Source: Tolumonas auensis DSM 9187
GTDB lineage: Bacteria; Pseudomonadota; Gammaproteobacteria; Enterobacterales; Aeromonadaceae
NCBI RefSeq assembly: GCF_000023065.1
Contig: NC_012691.1
Span: 1,408,501 to 1,472,500, forward strand
Direction: 5' to 3'
DNA length: 64,000 nt
This document shows positions 9,258 through 17,744 of the stretch, in pieces (positions within the stretch are counted from its first letter, which is position 1; each line of letters opens with the position of its first letter). The notes under the pieces are model-generated. The model did no database searches, had not been told where the DNA came from, and was given only the letters and a program-made list of their open reading frames with translations. Position numbers and translations under genes: made by a program.

Positions 9258-9525
9258 TGCCAGTGTCTGCAACTTCTTCACCCGGAAATTGTTGCTGGTG
9301 GAGGAGTTGCTAATAAAGCTCAAAATCTGTCTGGGTGAAGATCTTGTCGGGAAGTGCATAAATACGGGCAGTCATAGGCCAACAACCAAAGCTTGGGCTA
9401 AACTTGTAATTTGACAGAAACGCTGGCTTCTGCTGGCAAATCTGTCACAAAACAGTTGTTTAGTGTCATACTGTGGCACAGATGTCATGCATATCCGACA
9501 TTTTCATTTATCTAGAGCATCTATC
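9258..9525. other. intergenic stretch between glutaredoxin gene and paeA
   Basis: No gene is supported here. On the minus strand, 9375-9310 encodes a 21-residue peptide (MTARIYALPDKIFTQTDFELY) ended by TAG, and the same frame continues for 19 more codons. This may be a decayed small gene or chance. No terminator or convincing promoter was found. Confidence 0.4.
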
Positions 9526-10845
9526 ATGACAAACAGTTTTTTCGCAATTGCAGCCTTGATTGTTACCAGTGCCTTTTTCTCGGTTTCTGAAATTTCGCTT
9601 GCCGCTTCCCGCAAACTTAAATTACAGCAACTGGCTGATGCCGGTAGTGAGCAAGCCAATAAGGTAATCCAATTGCAGGAACAGCCGGGGCATTACTTTA
9701 CGGTAGTGCAGATCGGGCTGAACGCAGTGGCCATTCTCGGCGGTATTATCGGTGAATCGGCATTAACACCTTACGTGTTGGATGTTCTGAAACTCTGGAT
9801 TGAGCCACCGCTCTTAGACAGCATCAGTTTTGCAATCTCATTTATGCTGGTTACTTCGTTGTTTATTCTGTTTGCTGACTTGATCCCGAAACGGATGGCA
9901 ATGATGGCACCGGAACGGATCGCGACACATATTGTTGCGCCGATGCTGTTCTGTGTGGCGATATTTAAGCCATTAGTCTGGATTTTTAACGGATTAGCAA
10001 ATACGTTATTTCGTCTGTTCAAGCTGCCGACCACGTATAAAGAAGTGATCACGCCGGATGATATTTACGCCATGATGTCGGCTGGTGCACAAGCGGGGGT
10101 GCTGCGGGAGCAGGAACATCATTTGATCGAAAATGTATTCGAGCTGGATTCGAAAACTGTCCCGTCGATCATGACTTCACGTGACAGCATCGTCTATTTT
10201 GATCGGCGCGAAACAGAAGAAAACATTAAGAAAATCATCGCAGAACAGCCTCATTCCAAGTTTCTGGTGTGTGACGGTAATATTGATACGGTCGCAGGCT
10301 ATGTCGACTCCAAAGATATACTTTTGCATGTACTGAATGAGAAACCCATATTACTGACCGATGGCAAGTTCATACAGGCGCCCTTGTTTATTCCGGATAC
10401 GTTAACGCTGACCGAGGCGCTGCAGAGCTTTAAAGGCTCAAGAGAAGATTTTGCGGTAATTCTGAATGAATACGCGCTGGTGGTAGGGATCATTACCCTG
10501 AATGACATCATGAATACGCTGATGGGTGATCTGGTGAATCAGCATCAGGAAGAACAGATCGTTCAGCGTGATGATCACTCCTGGCTGATAGACGGTATTG
10601 CACCGATTGATGATGTCATGCGGGTGCTGAATATTGAAGAATTTCCTGAATACGAGAACTATGAAACCATCGCGGGTTTTATGATGTTTATGCTGCGTAA
10701 AATTCCCAAGCGTACCGATTCCGTTACTTATGCCGGGTATAAATTTGAAGTGGTCGATATTGATAGTTACAAGATCGATCAGCTGCTGGTTACCCGTATC
10801 GTGAATACTGAATCTGAGAGTCTTTCTTTAACAGCGAAAAATTGA
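9526..10845 (+). CDS. paeA: CNNM/CorC-family inner-membrane protein PaeA (YtfL), polyamine exporter
   Basis: A 439-residue inner-membrane protein. An N-terminal DUF21/CNNM domain with about four helices (ending near residue 150) is followed by two CBS domains and a C-terminal CorC_HlyC domain (DHSWLIDGIAPIDDVMRVL). Long stretches match what I recall of E. coli YtfL/PaeA, for example SEISLAASRKLKLQ and NEYALVVGIITLND. PaeA has been described as exporting putrescine and cadaverine. I start it at ATG 9526, which gives the MTNSFFAIAALIV N-terminus of the family. A longer frame from 9463 would add 21 non-family residues. Confidence 0.9.
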   Translation: MTNSFFAIAALIVTSAFFSVSEISLAASRKLKLQQLADAGSEQANKVIQLQEQPGHYFTVVQIGLNAVAILGGIIGESALTPYVLDVLKLWIEPPLLDSISFAISFMLVTSLFILFADLIPKRMAMMAPERIATHIVAPMLFCVAIFKPLVWIFNGLANTLFRLFKLPTTYKEVITPDDIYAMMSAGAQAGVLREQEHHLIENVFELDSKTVPSIMTSRDSIVYFDRRETEENIKKIIAEQPHSKFLVCDGNIDTVAGYVDSKDILLHVLNEKPILLTDGKFIQAPLFIPDTLTLTEALQSFKGSREDFAVILNEYALVVGIITLNDIMNTLMGDLVNQHQEEQIVQRDDHSWLIDGIAPIDDVMRVLNIEEFPEYENYETIAGFMMFMLRKIPKRTDSVTYAGYKFEVVDIDSYKIDQLLVTRIVNTESESLSLTAKN

Positions 10846-10990
10846 GGCGAAATCAAGCACTTTATTTCCAAAATATGACAGTCTTGTGACAGACTTAATA
10901 GCTGCACTTGAGTCATTCAGAATATAATGTCACGCAATGTTTGCGCTTACGCAAGATGTACATTGGTGCGTTGTATTCTGGAGAGTGGTT

Positions 10991-11485
10991 GTGAGTGATC
11001 TGAAGCTGCGATATGAAGAGTTACTGATTGATCGGGGATGGGATAAGGATACTCAGATCCAGCATTTCCTCGAATACGCTGCAGAGTTTAAGTTAGAAGA
11101 TCATTTTTTAGCTTATCTGGGACTAAAGCCGACGGCTCAGACGCGTACTCTGGTTTCATCAAAAGAATATTCGGCAGAACGGCTTATTGAGTTGGTGGTA
11201 AAAAATTCGCGCATCACAGACGTGATTAAAGAAAACTCGCTCGCGGTGAAGGATGAAAACCCGTGGACGCTGAAGGATATGACTAAATGCATAGCGAATA
11301 GCATTGTTATCGCGGTTGATCCGGAAGATGTACGTCTGGTACAGGAATTATTGGCCTATTTTAACCTGCGTCATGCGTCATATATTCAGCCACAGCAAGA
11401 ACATCAGACTTCCGAAACGACGAAAGATGATAGTGGTGATGAATTCTTTGAACAAATTTATAAACGTTATGCCACTTTCAGCTGA
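10991..11485 (+). CDS. hypothetical protein, first of a tandem paralogous pair
   Basis: A 164-residue soluble acidic protein of unknown function. It is clearly paralogous to the next gene. Shared blocks are RYEELLIDRGWDKDTQIQ, FLEYAAEF, HFLAYLGLKP, IKEN, ENPWT and LLAYFNLRHA. The sequence looks mostly helical with no membrane segment. The GTG at 10991 is preferred over the upstream in-frame start at 10937. GGAGAG lies just before it, and the paralogue aligns from this point. The tail ends in an acidic DDSGDEFFEQIYKRY segment missing from its partner. Confidence 0.65.
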   Translation: MSDLKLRYEELLIDRGWDKDTQIQHFLEYAAEFKLEDHFLAYLGLKPTAQTRTLVSSKEYSAERLIELVVKNSRITDVIKENSLAVKDENPWTLKDMTKCIANSIVIAVDPEDVRLVQELLAYFNLRHASYIQPQQEHQTSETTKDDSGDEFFEQIYKRYATFS

Positions 11486-11649
11486 TTGAATTCTCCGGGC
11501 TATTTCCACCGCTGAAATGGCTCATTCTGACGCAATAGTTCCTTTCCCTGATATTGTGCATACCGGCACCGGACTTGCATTTATCCTGTTTCAGATGCAT
11601 AGAAACTGAAACAGGTATTATTAATGTGCAGAATCAGGGGGAGATGCGC

Positions 11650-12120
11650 GTGACTGGTGCAAAACAGCAATATGATGAGCTGATCGCTGCTCGCTCATGG
11701 GACAAAGAGACCCAAATCCGTTTTTTTCTGGAATATGCCGAAGAATATCAGCTGTCTGCTCATTTTTTGTCATATCTGGCATCAAAGCCAATAACGGCAG
11801 ACATGACACCTACATATTCCGGTAATTATTCTACCGAACAATTGTTATCACTTTTGAGTAAAAGTGAAACCATTACCCGAATAATAAAAGAAAATGCAAT
11901 CGTGACCCAGGTGGAAAACCCGTGGACAGAGCACGCTATGCTCACATGTATTGCAGAGGAATTGGCCGTATCGGTATCTCCGGGAGATAAATCCCAGATG
12001 CAGGATCTGTTGACCTATTTCAATGAGAAACATGCATATATTCTCCGGTCAATGAACAAAACACTAACCGTTGCCAAAGAAGAGATCACGGATAAATACC
12101 GGTTTGGTGCCAGAGGCTAA
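11650..12120 (+). CDS. hypothetical protein, second of a tandem paralogous pair
   Basis: A 156-residue paralogue of the preceding gene, 164 bases downstream on the same strand. It repeats QYDELIAARSWDKETQIR, FFLEYAEEY, HFLSYLASKP, IIKENAI, ENPWT and LLTYFNEKHA. The GTG at 11650 has AGGGGGAG seven bases upstream and matches the start of the first copy; ATG 11644 is an alternative. The pair has diverged mainly in the middle and at the C-terminus (here KEEITDKYRFGARG, basic). I do not recognise the family. Confidence 0.65.
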   Translation: MTGAKQQYDELIAARSWDKETQIRFFLEYAEEYQLSAHFLSYLASKPITADMTPTYSGNYSTEQLLSLLSKSETITRIIKENAIVTQVENPWTEHAMLTCIAEELAVSVSPGDKSQMQDLLTYFNEKHAYILRSMNKTLTVAKEEITDKYRFGARG

Positions 12121-12311
12121 CGCAGGGCAAGCTGATTGGTATGAATAACCTGATAGCGCTCACATCGGAAAATAACAAAGTCTGTATTCTGATAACAATA
12201 AGATCAGGAAGTATTGAGACTTAGTACAGTAACAGTCCTGGAGGTGACACATCCCTGAACTGATTCAGTCTTCTTGGCTCGTGAAGCCATAACCAGACAA
12301 TAGGGGATGCT

Positions 12312-12953
12312 ATGAACCAGAAAATAAAAGAATTACTGGACCGCATTCGTCAGATCGAGGACGAAATTGAACTGGAGATGGAGCGCCGGCGCGCTGAACT
12401 CCACATCGATTTTGAGAAAAAACGCGTTCGGTTTGAGCGGGAAGTGCTGGAGCAACAGCGCCGTTTTAAAATGGGGCTGTTCAAATATTTGCGCCGGGCA
12501 AAATTACGCCACGTTGTTACAGCACCCATTATATATTCTGTACTTTTCCCTATGCTCCTGATGGATCTGTTTGTTACTGTCTATCAATATATCTGTTTCC
12601 CGCTGTATGGTATTCCGCGTGTGCGTCGCAAAGATTATTTTGTATATGATCGGGCGTATCTCGGTTATCTGAATATTATTGAAAAAATTAACTGTGGCTA
12701 TTGCTCTTATGGCAACGGATTAATTTCTTATATCCGGGAAATAGTCGGACGAACCGAGCAATATTGGTGTCCGATAAAACATGCACGCCGGGTTTTGCAT
12801 GCACATCCTTATTATGATGGGTTTGTGGATTACGGTGATGCAGAAATTTACCGGCAGGAGTTGAAAAGACTGCGGGCTGAGCTTGCGACACTTGACCAGG
12901 CGGAGCAGGAGAAAAAAACTGAAAATAGTGCAAATGACACGAAAGAAAATTAA
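12312..12953 (+). CDS. membrane-associated coiled-coil protein of unknown function
   Basis: A 213-residue protein. Residues 1-55 form a charged coiled coil (IRQIEDEIELEMERRRAEL and so on). Residues about 70-100 are a hydrophobic hairpin that probably crosses the membrane twice. A tyrosine-rich soluble part follows with a cysteine/histidine cluster (INCGYCSYGNG, YWCPIKHARRVLHAHPYY) that could bind metal, and the C-terminus is again coiled coil with an acidic tail. I cannot name a function. The ATG has TAGGGGAT upstream. It is convergent with arfB, 10 bases apart. Confidence 0.6.
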   Translation: MNQKIKELLDRIRQIEDEIELEMERRRAELHIDFEKKRVRFEREVLEQQRRFKMGLFKYLRRAKLRHVVTAPIIYSVLFPMLLMDLFVTVYQYICFPLYGIPRVRRKDYFVYDRAYLGYLNIIEKINCGYCSYGNGLISYIREIVGRTEQYWCPIKHARRVLHAHPYYDGFVDYGDAEIYRQELKRLRAELATLDQAEQEKKTENSANDTKEN

Positions 12954-12963
12954 AGCTAATGTT

Positions 12964-13374
12964 TCAGATCACTTTGCCTCGTAACGCTTTCGTTTTTCCC
13001 CGTAGTGTTTTGCTATCCATGCGTTTTCGCTGAGAGCTTTTCGTCGCCTTGGTCGGGCGGCGCGCTTTCTGAACTTTAGCCACACTTTTGATTAATTCCT
13101 GCAACCGTAGCAGTGCATCAGCGCGATTTTGTTCCTGAAGCCGATACTGCTGAGCTTTGATGATAATCACACCTTCACTGGTGATCCGCTGGTCACTCAG
13201 GGCTAACAAGCGTTCCTTATAGAAATCCGGTAACGATGATGCTTTGATATCAAATCGTAAATGAATGGCAGAGGAGACTTTGTTTACATTTTGTCCACCG
13301 GCTCCCTGAGCTCTGATTGCAGTGAGCTCAATTTCAGCATCAGGAATGGCGACATTAAGAGATATTTCCAACAC
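12964..13374 (-). CDS. arfB: alternative ribosome-rescue hydrolase ArfB (YaeJ)
   Basis: A 136-residue peptidyl-tRNA hydrolase that frees ribosomes stalled on mRNA lacking a stop codon. The catalytic GGQ motif is present as [20 protein letters not shown], as in class I release factors. The C-terminal 40 residues are a basic tail ([19 protein letters not shown] onward), the part that in E. coli inserts into the empty mRNA channel. Length is close to E. coli ArfB (140). It is convergent with the upstream coiled-coil gene. Confidence 0.92.
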   Translation of the reverse strand: MLEISLNVAIPDAEIELTAIRAQGAGGQNVNKVSSAIHLRFDIKASSLPDFYKERLLALSDQRITSEGVIIIKAQQYRLQEQNRADALLRLQELIKSVAKVQKARRPTKATKSSQRKRMDSKTLRGKTKALRGKVI

Positions 13375-13426
13375 AACAAAGTTACCCTTTGATTCAAAAA
13401 TACTATTCTATCAGTGATAAACGCGC

Positions 13427-13915
13427 TTATCTGATGTCTTTTTTTAATAACAATTCACTGTCAACCGGAATGAATTTTGATGCTGAATTAACAAGCGCTA
13501 CAGAGGTATATTTGGGCACACCATATACCTCAACCCATGCATCGTAGTCTTTATGGATTTTGTTTATTAATAAATCAAAATCACCATCACCGGAGGCTAA
13601 TACAACAATATCGGATTCTTTTGCATACTCCATTGCATCAAGCGTAATCCCAATATCCCAATTGCCTTTCGCTGTACCATCAACTCGCTGGATCAATGGT
13701 TTTAGTTTTACTTCGAAGCCTATAGCCCGGAGGATATTCTGAAATTGTCGCTGCTTTTCATCGCCACGATCAATCGCATATGCAATTGCTTTTACAACCT
13801 GCCTGTTTGCCGTAACTTTTTTCCAGAATGCGTTATAGTCAAAATTGCAGTTGTATGCTTGTTTTGTTGTGTAGTAGATATTTTGTACATCAACGAGTAC
13901 GACGACTCTTTCCAT
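13427..13915 (-). CDS. NYN/PIN-like domain protein (LabA/DUF88 type)
   Basis: A 162-residue single-domain NYN protein. The conserved acidic residues of the PIN-like nuclease fold are seen in VVVLVDVQNIYY (first Asp and Asn), the middle KGNWDIGITLDAM and DIVVLASGDGDFDLLI. NYN proteins are predicted metal-dependent RNases. Target is unknown. It lacks the LOTUS domain found in the second NYN protein of this window (25663-26382). It lies between arfB and the oleate hydratase gene on the same strand, with 34-52-base gaps. Confidence 0.8.
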   Translation of the reverse strand: MERVVVLVDVQNIYYTTKQAYNCNFDYNAFWKKVTANRQVVKAIAYAIDRGDEKQRQFQNILRAIGFEVKLKPLIQRVDGTAKGNWDIGITLDAMEYAKESDIVVLASGDGDFDLLINKIHKDYDAWVEVYGVPKYTSVALVNSASKFIPVDSELLLKKDIR

Positions 13916-13949
13916 GAAATTCCTGATTATATTTAGTCTGAGTCAGAAT

Positions 13950-15542
13950 CTATCGGCTCATCGCGATAACCGCATTTATCAGTGAGCGGACTTTATGTCC
14001 GCCGATGTAGACGGGCAGTATGTGTTTTCCCGTCTCGAAATGCGTGTAGACCGCTGTCTGGGCTGTCCGGACCGAATATTCTACCGTGAATACGCAATCG
14101 TTGCTTACTTCCGAAAATTCTCCCAGAAAGGCGAAATTGGTCGCGCCTGCGGGGATAACGTCAGGTCTGTCGCCTTGTGTCCTCGGCATGAATTCGCTGT
14201 CAATGAACGGCATTATGGTCGGGCGACAGTTTACCTTGCCTGCATCGAGAACGGGCTTCATTTTACCGGTTATTTCCAGATGTGAAAAAAGTTCGGTCAG
14301 AATTTCCTCGCCGTTGCAATCTTGCATCCGTTTCTGCACGAAATTACCGATCCTGTCCTGATAAAGGCCATATCCCCAGAATATGTCGACGTTGGCTGGC
14401 TGATTGGCGAAATGTGGCTGAGCTGCCACTACAATCGAGAGTAGCCAGTTCGAGTCTGTGATGGTCATTAAACCGCTCACGCCGGGGATATAACCATAGG
14501 TGGCAGACAGATGCCGCAAAAAGGTGGGATCATGCAATGTTACCGTGAATGATACCCATTTTTGCCGATCGATCTGATTTGAGAATACACCGGGGTGACC
14601 AAAGGCAGGGTCTTTGCTGGTGATACATTCCCAAAGTGTCCACGCGCCGGAGGTTCCTTTCGTTTTCTGTATGGCTGGTTGTGTCATCGAGCCGGTATCG
14701 GTGCTCTCTGCGATAGATCCGTTGGTGATGAAAACATAGTCCTCTTCGGAGAGGAGGATGATTTTCTGAATACCTTTTTCTGTGCAGTGGATGGCCGTCG
14801 CGGTCTTGGCTGAATCAGAGATATTGAAATCAATGTCGGTGACTTGCGTTCCGAAATTGAACTTTACACCGCGTTCCTTCAGCCAGTTTTGCAGAGGAAC
14901 GATGACAGAGTCATATTGATTGTAAACAGTCCGGTAGATGCCGCCCAGTTCGTGAAGTTGGGGGAACAGGTGCATAAACCTGAGGAAATAGCGCCGCATC
15001 TCTGCCAGGCTGCTCCACTTCTGAAATGCGAACATGGATTCCCATATCTTCCAGAAGTTAGTTTCGAAGAACTTATGGCTGAACCAATCCTGAATGGCTT
15101 TATTGCCCAACAGCTTTTCCGGCGTTACGGTCAGCCGGATGATGTCGAACTTATCCTGCAGACGGAGGCCGTACGAAGAGACATCGAGTATTTTGGCTTC
15201 TTTAATCAGACGTGACTGAGAACGGGAAGTGAATCGTTTTGAGAACTCAAAACTTTCTTCGGTGACGCTTTTTGCGGGGTCTGTTGCGGAGGGAATACCT
15301 GACAAAAGGTCCCAGTAACAGACAAAATGCCGCTCATGCATCCTTCCGCCCCGGGCAATAAAACCGTGCTCAGGGTCGCCTTTACCGTCCAGCGCTCCGC
15401 CGGCAGTGGCGTCCTGTTCGAGAATGCTGATGTTCTCCCCGCGGATGCCTGCATCCCGGATGAGGTAAACGGCGCTGGCCAGCGAGGCGATGCCGCTTCC
15501 GACGAGATAGATTTTCGAAGAACTGTCCTGATTAATTTTCAT
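13950..15542 (-). CDS. ohyA: oleate hydratase (FAD-dependent fatty acid hydratase)
   Basis: A 530-residue member of the myosin-cross-reactive antigen family, which adds water to the cis-9 double bond of oleic and related acids to give 10-hydroxy fatty acids. The FAD motif YLVGSGIASLASAVYL is at the N-terminus. The family motif is RGGRMHERHFVCYWDLL. In most family members it reads RGGREMxxHxxCxWDL, so the catalytic Glu is replaced by Met here. The cupin gene upstream overlaps the start by 4 bases, so the two are co-translated. Fatty-acid detoxification is the usual role. Confidence 0.88.
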   Translation of the reverse strand: MKINQDSSSKIYLVGSGIASLASAVYLIRDAGIRGENISILEQDATAGGALDGKGDPEHGFIARGGRMHERHFVCYWDLLSGIPSATDPAKSVTEESFEFSKRFTSRSQSRLIKEAKILDVSSYGLRLQDKFDIIRLTVTPEKLLGNKAIQDWFSHKFFETNFWKIWESMFAFQKWSSLAEMRRYFLRFMHLFPQLHELGGIYRTVYNQYDSVIVPLQNWLKERGVKFNFGTQVTDIDFNISDSAKTATAIHCTEKGIQKIILLSEEDYVFITNGSIAESTDTGSMTQPAIQKTKGTSGAWTLWECITSKDPAFGHPGVFSNQIDRQKWVSFTVTLHDPTFLRHLSATYGYIPGVSGLMTITDSNWLLSIVVAAQPHFANQPANVDIFWGYGLYQDRIGNFVQKRMQDCNGEEILTELFSHLEITGKMKPVLDAGKVNCRPTIMPFIDSEFMPRTQGDRPDVIPAGATNFAFLGEFSEVSNDCVFTVEYSVRTAQTAVYTHFETGKHILPVYIGGHKVRSLINAVIAMSR

Positions 15543-15886
15543 CGTCCGGACTTCCTGACTGATATCAGATGTTCTTTTATCTGGTATAAGTTAACCGCCA
15601 GCCACAAGGCGCCTTCAGAAACATGCTGAATACGGTGGGGCAGGCCGGCAGGTAAAAACAGATAGTCACCGGCGTTGAGTTCAACAATCTCGCCAGCGAC
15701 ATTCAGAATGGCATTTCCCCGAAGAAGTACGACCCATTCATCCTGAGATTGCACATACTCGTGTGGAGTAACGTCCGCAGAACTCACGGTTCGTTCAATA
15801 ACCAGATTTCTTCGCGTCAGTAATGTCTCGGTGCGTTCGCCTTCCAGGGGAGGGAGTGCATCAACAAACAAGTTTCCGGTTCGCAT
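15539..15886 (-). CDS. small cupin-domain protein
   Basis: A 115-residue single-domain cupin. The two half-motifs are VTPHEYVQSQDEWVVLLRG and GDYLFLPAGLPHRIQ, with His, Glu and His as likely metal ligands. Function is unknown; the gene overlaps ohyA by 4 bases, so it may bind a metal or ligand linked to fatty-acid stress. I start at ATG 15886 (MRTGNLFVD), with GAGG seven bases upstream, rather than at the longer frame beginning at 15913, which adds a nonconserved MQCCSRGFY. Confidence 0.75.
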   Translation of the reverse strand: MRTGNLFVDALPPLEGERTETLLTRRNLVIERTVSSADVTPHEYVQSQDEWVVLLRGNAILNVAGEIVELNAGDYLFLPAGLPHRIQHVSEGALWLAVNLYQIKEHLISVRKSGR

Positions 15887-15919
15887 ATAAAAGCCTCGCG
15901 AACAACATTGCATGCTTTG

Positions 15920-16576
15920 CTAACTTTTTGCTGTTAAGGCCAGTCTGAAACCTAAAGAGATGAACATGACTCCGATCGTTTTATTTAACCAGAAACCGAG
16001 GGATTTACTGACCTTCAGGCGTTTGCTGGCTAATGATGTGGAAACAGCAAGAAAGTGACACCAGAGCATACTGTTAAAGTTAAAAATAACGCCCAGAATA
16101 ATAAAAGCTAACGCCTTGTCAGGTGAATCATGGCTGATGAATTGAGGAACAAAAGCCAGAAAGAACAACGCCACTTTCGGATTTAATGCATTACTCAGAA
16201 AACCCTGCCAATAAATAGATCGCATTGAAAGTGGTGATGAACTTACCGGGCTCGCTGATTCTGCATCATCAGTGCCGGTATTGTTTTTGGCTTTTTGTCG
16301 CAGAGCCATAATACCAATATAGACAAGATAAGCCGCACCTGCATATTTCACGATGGTAAATGCAGTGGCAGAGCTGGCAAGGATGGCCGAGACACCTAAA
16401 GCCGCCGCTAATACATGCACAAAGACACCAGAGCCAATGCCCAGAGAAGCAACACTGCCTGCTCGCCAGCCTTGAGATGCACTCTTGGACATGATCAGCA
16501 AAGTATCCGGGCCGGGCATGATGTTCAGCAAGAAGCCGGAGATAATGAAAAGTGTCAGATCATGAATGCCAAACAT
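15920..16576 (-). CDS. LysE/RhtB-family amino-acid exporter
   Basis: A 218-residue inner-membrane protein with about six helices. The family N-terminus is FIISGFLLNIMPGPDTLLIM, with the conserved Pro-Gly-Pro, and the helix-4 segment GFLSNALNPKVALFFLAFVPQF is typical. Members export amino acids such as threonine or homoserine lactone. A hydrophilic loop of about 20 residues (KNNTGTDDAESASPVSSSP) lies between helices 3 and 4. It follows the small exported repeat protein by 13 bases and precedes the cupin/ohyA pair, all leftward. Confidence 0.85.
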   Translation of the reverse strand: MFGIHDLTLFIISGFLLNIMPGPDTLLIMSKSASQGWRAGSVASLGIGSGVFVHVLAAALGVSAILASSATAFTIVKYAGAAYLVYIGIMALRQKAKNNTGTDDAESASPVSSSPLSMRSIYWQGFLSNALNPKVALFFLAFVPQFISHDSPDKALAFIILGVIFNFNSMLWCHFLAVSTSLASKRLKVSKSLGFWLNKTIGVMFISLGFRLALTAKS

Positions 16577-16589
16577 AGAGACTCCTACG

Positions 16590-16910
16590 CTAATCGTCGC
16601 GTCTGCATTTCACTTCTTCTTTGTATTCATCAAACTTTACATCTCTCTTTATTTTGCATGGACCATCCCAGTACTCATCTTTCCATTCGCCAGCCCAGTG
16701 AGCACCGTATCCATCTTTACATTTGATCTCGACTTTATATTCGTAAGGCTTTGATTCTTCTTTAACTTTACAAGGCCCGTCCATGTATTCCGCCTTCCAG
16801 TCTTTAGCACAGTAATACCCGGAATTATCTGACTTGCAGTCATCAGAAAAAGCGATACTACTGATCAAAAGAGAGCAAATGGCGACCAGTGCTTTGACAG
16901 TTTTTTTCAT
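16590..16910 (-). CDS. small exported cysteine-containing two-repeat protein
   Basis: A 106-residue protein of unknown function. It has a clear signal peptide (MKKTVKALVAICSLLISSIAFS, cleavage near SDD). The mature part is two copies of a unit of about 33 residues: DWKAEYMDGPCKVKEESKPY...VEIKC and EWKDEYWDGPCKIKRDVKFD...EVKC. Each unit has a conserved W-K-x-E-Y-x-D-G-P-C core and a C-terminal Cys, so two disulfides are likely. Charged residues dominate. ATG 16910 is preferred over GTG 16922, since it begins the signal peptide. No family recognised. Confidence 0.6.
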   Translation of the reverse strand: MKKTVKALVAICSLLISSIAFSDDCKSDNSGYYCAKDWKAEYMDGPCKVKEESKPYEYKVEIKCKDGYGAHWAGEWKDEYWDGPCKIKRDVKFDEYKEEVKCRRDD

Positions 16911-16991
16911 TTGAAGGCCCACATATTATTGAGTCATTTTTACTAGTCATTATGCCGCTCATGAGTGAGTGGCACATGATGTTTTTATATA

Positions 16992-17621
16992 TCAGCTTGA
17001 GCGATGAACTAAAGAAAGCAGGGAGGCTGCGCCAACGAACATGCTTGCAAAACTACGATTAAGGATACGTTGCTGACGAGGTGTTCTCAGAAACAATAAG
17101 ACTTTTGCGGCCAGGCAGGTGTAGCCAGCCATCACAATCATATCGACGGCAATCATGGTGACCATCATGAGTGAATATTGTGGTACCAGTGATTTTGCAG
17201 GATCAATAAACTGAGGTAAGACCGCCAGAATAAAAACAATGGCTTTAGGATTGCTGATATTAACCAGAAAACCTTTGGCTATTAAGGCCATTGGATTTAC
17301 GTTTTTGACGGCTTGCTGTTCAGTCTGGATCTCAGATGGTTTTTGCTGCCATTGTCTGACAGCCAGATAGATCAGATAAGCGACACCAAACCATTTGATT
17401 AAGTTAAAGGCTAACGCTGAAGCGGTAAGAATAGCGCCGACACCAGCAGCGACAATGAGGATCTGGATAGCTAACGCGATCTGAAGCCCGATGACATTCC
17501 AGTAGCCGCGTAAAAAGCCAAATTGCAGACCACTCGACATGGAAGCAATAGCGCCGGCACCCGGAGAAAGACTGATAACCCAACAGGCTGCAAAGAAGGC
17601 AAGCCAGACATCTAATGTCAT
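16992..17621 (-). CDS. LysE/RhtB-family amino-acid exporter
   Basis: A 209-residue six-helix exporter of the same family as the gene at 15920-16576 but of a different subgroup. It contains WVISLSPGAGAIASMSSGLQFG at the N-terminus and KGFLVNISNPKAIVFILAVLPQF in helix 4. This pattern resembles RhtB-type homoserine/homoserine-lactone exporters, with a Ser-Pro-Gly-Ala variant of the usual Pro-Gly-Pro. It is a single leftward gene with 81 bases to the next gene and 123 bases upstream. Confidence 0.85.
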   Translation of the reverse strand: MTLDVWLAFFAACWVISLSPGAGAIASMSSGLQFGFLRGYWNVIGLQIALAIQILIVAAGVGAILTASALAFNLIKWFGVAYLIYLAVRQWQQKPSEIQTEQQAVKNVNPMALIAKGFLVNISNPKAIVFILAVLPQFIDPAKSLVPQYSLMMVTMIAVDMIVMAGYTCLAAKVLLFLRTPRQQRILNRSFASMFVGAASLLSLVHRSS

Positions 17622-17744
17622 ACCGTTATACCTCTGAAATGACGGTTACTCATGGCAAAACGATACAGGAAAAAGAGCAGAGCGGCTATATCAGTCTAAG
17701 TTGGCCAGAGCACGGCGCTAATCGATGGCTCTGTGCTTATTAAC

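Noticed and set aside
10891-10927. Promoter with TATAAT at 10922 before the tandem unknown genes
   Set aside because: The -10 match is good, but no -35 hexamer stands at 16-18 bases, so I do not list it.
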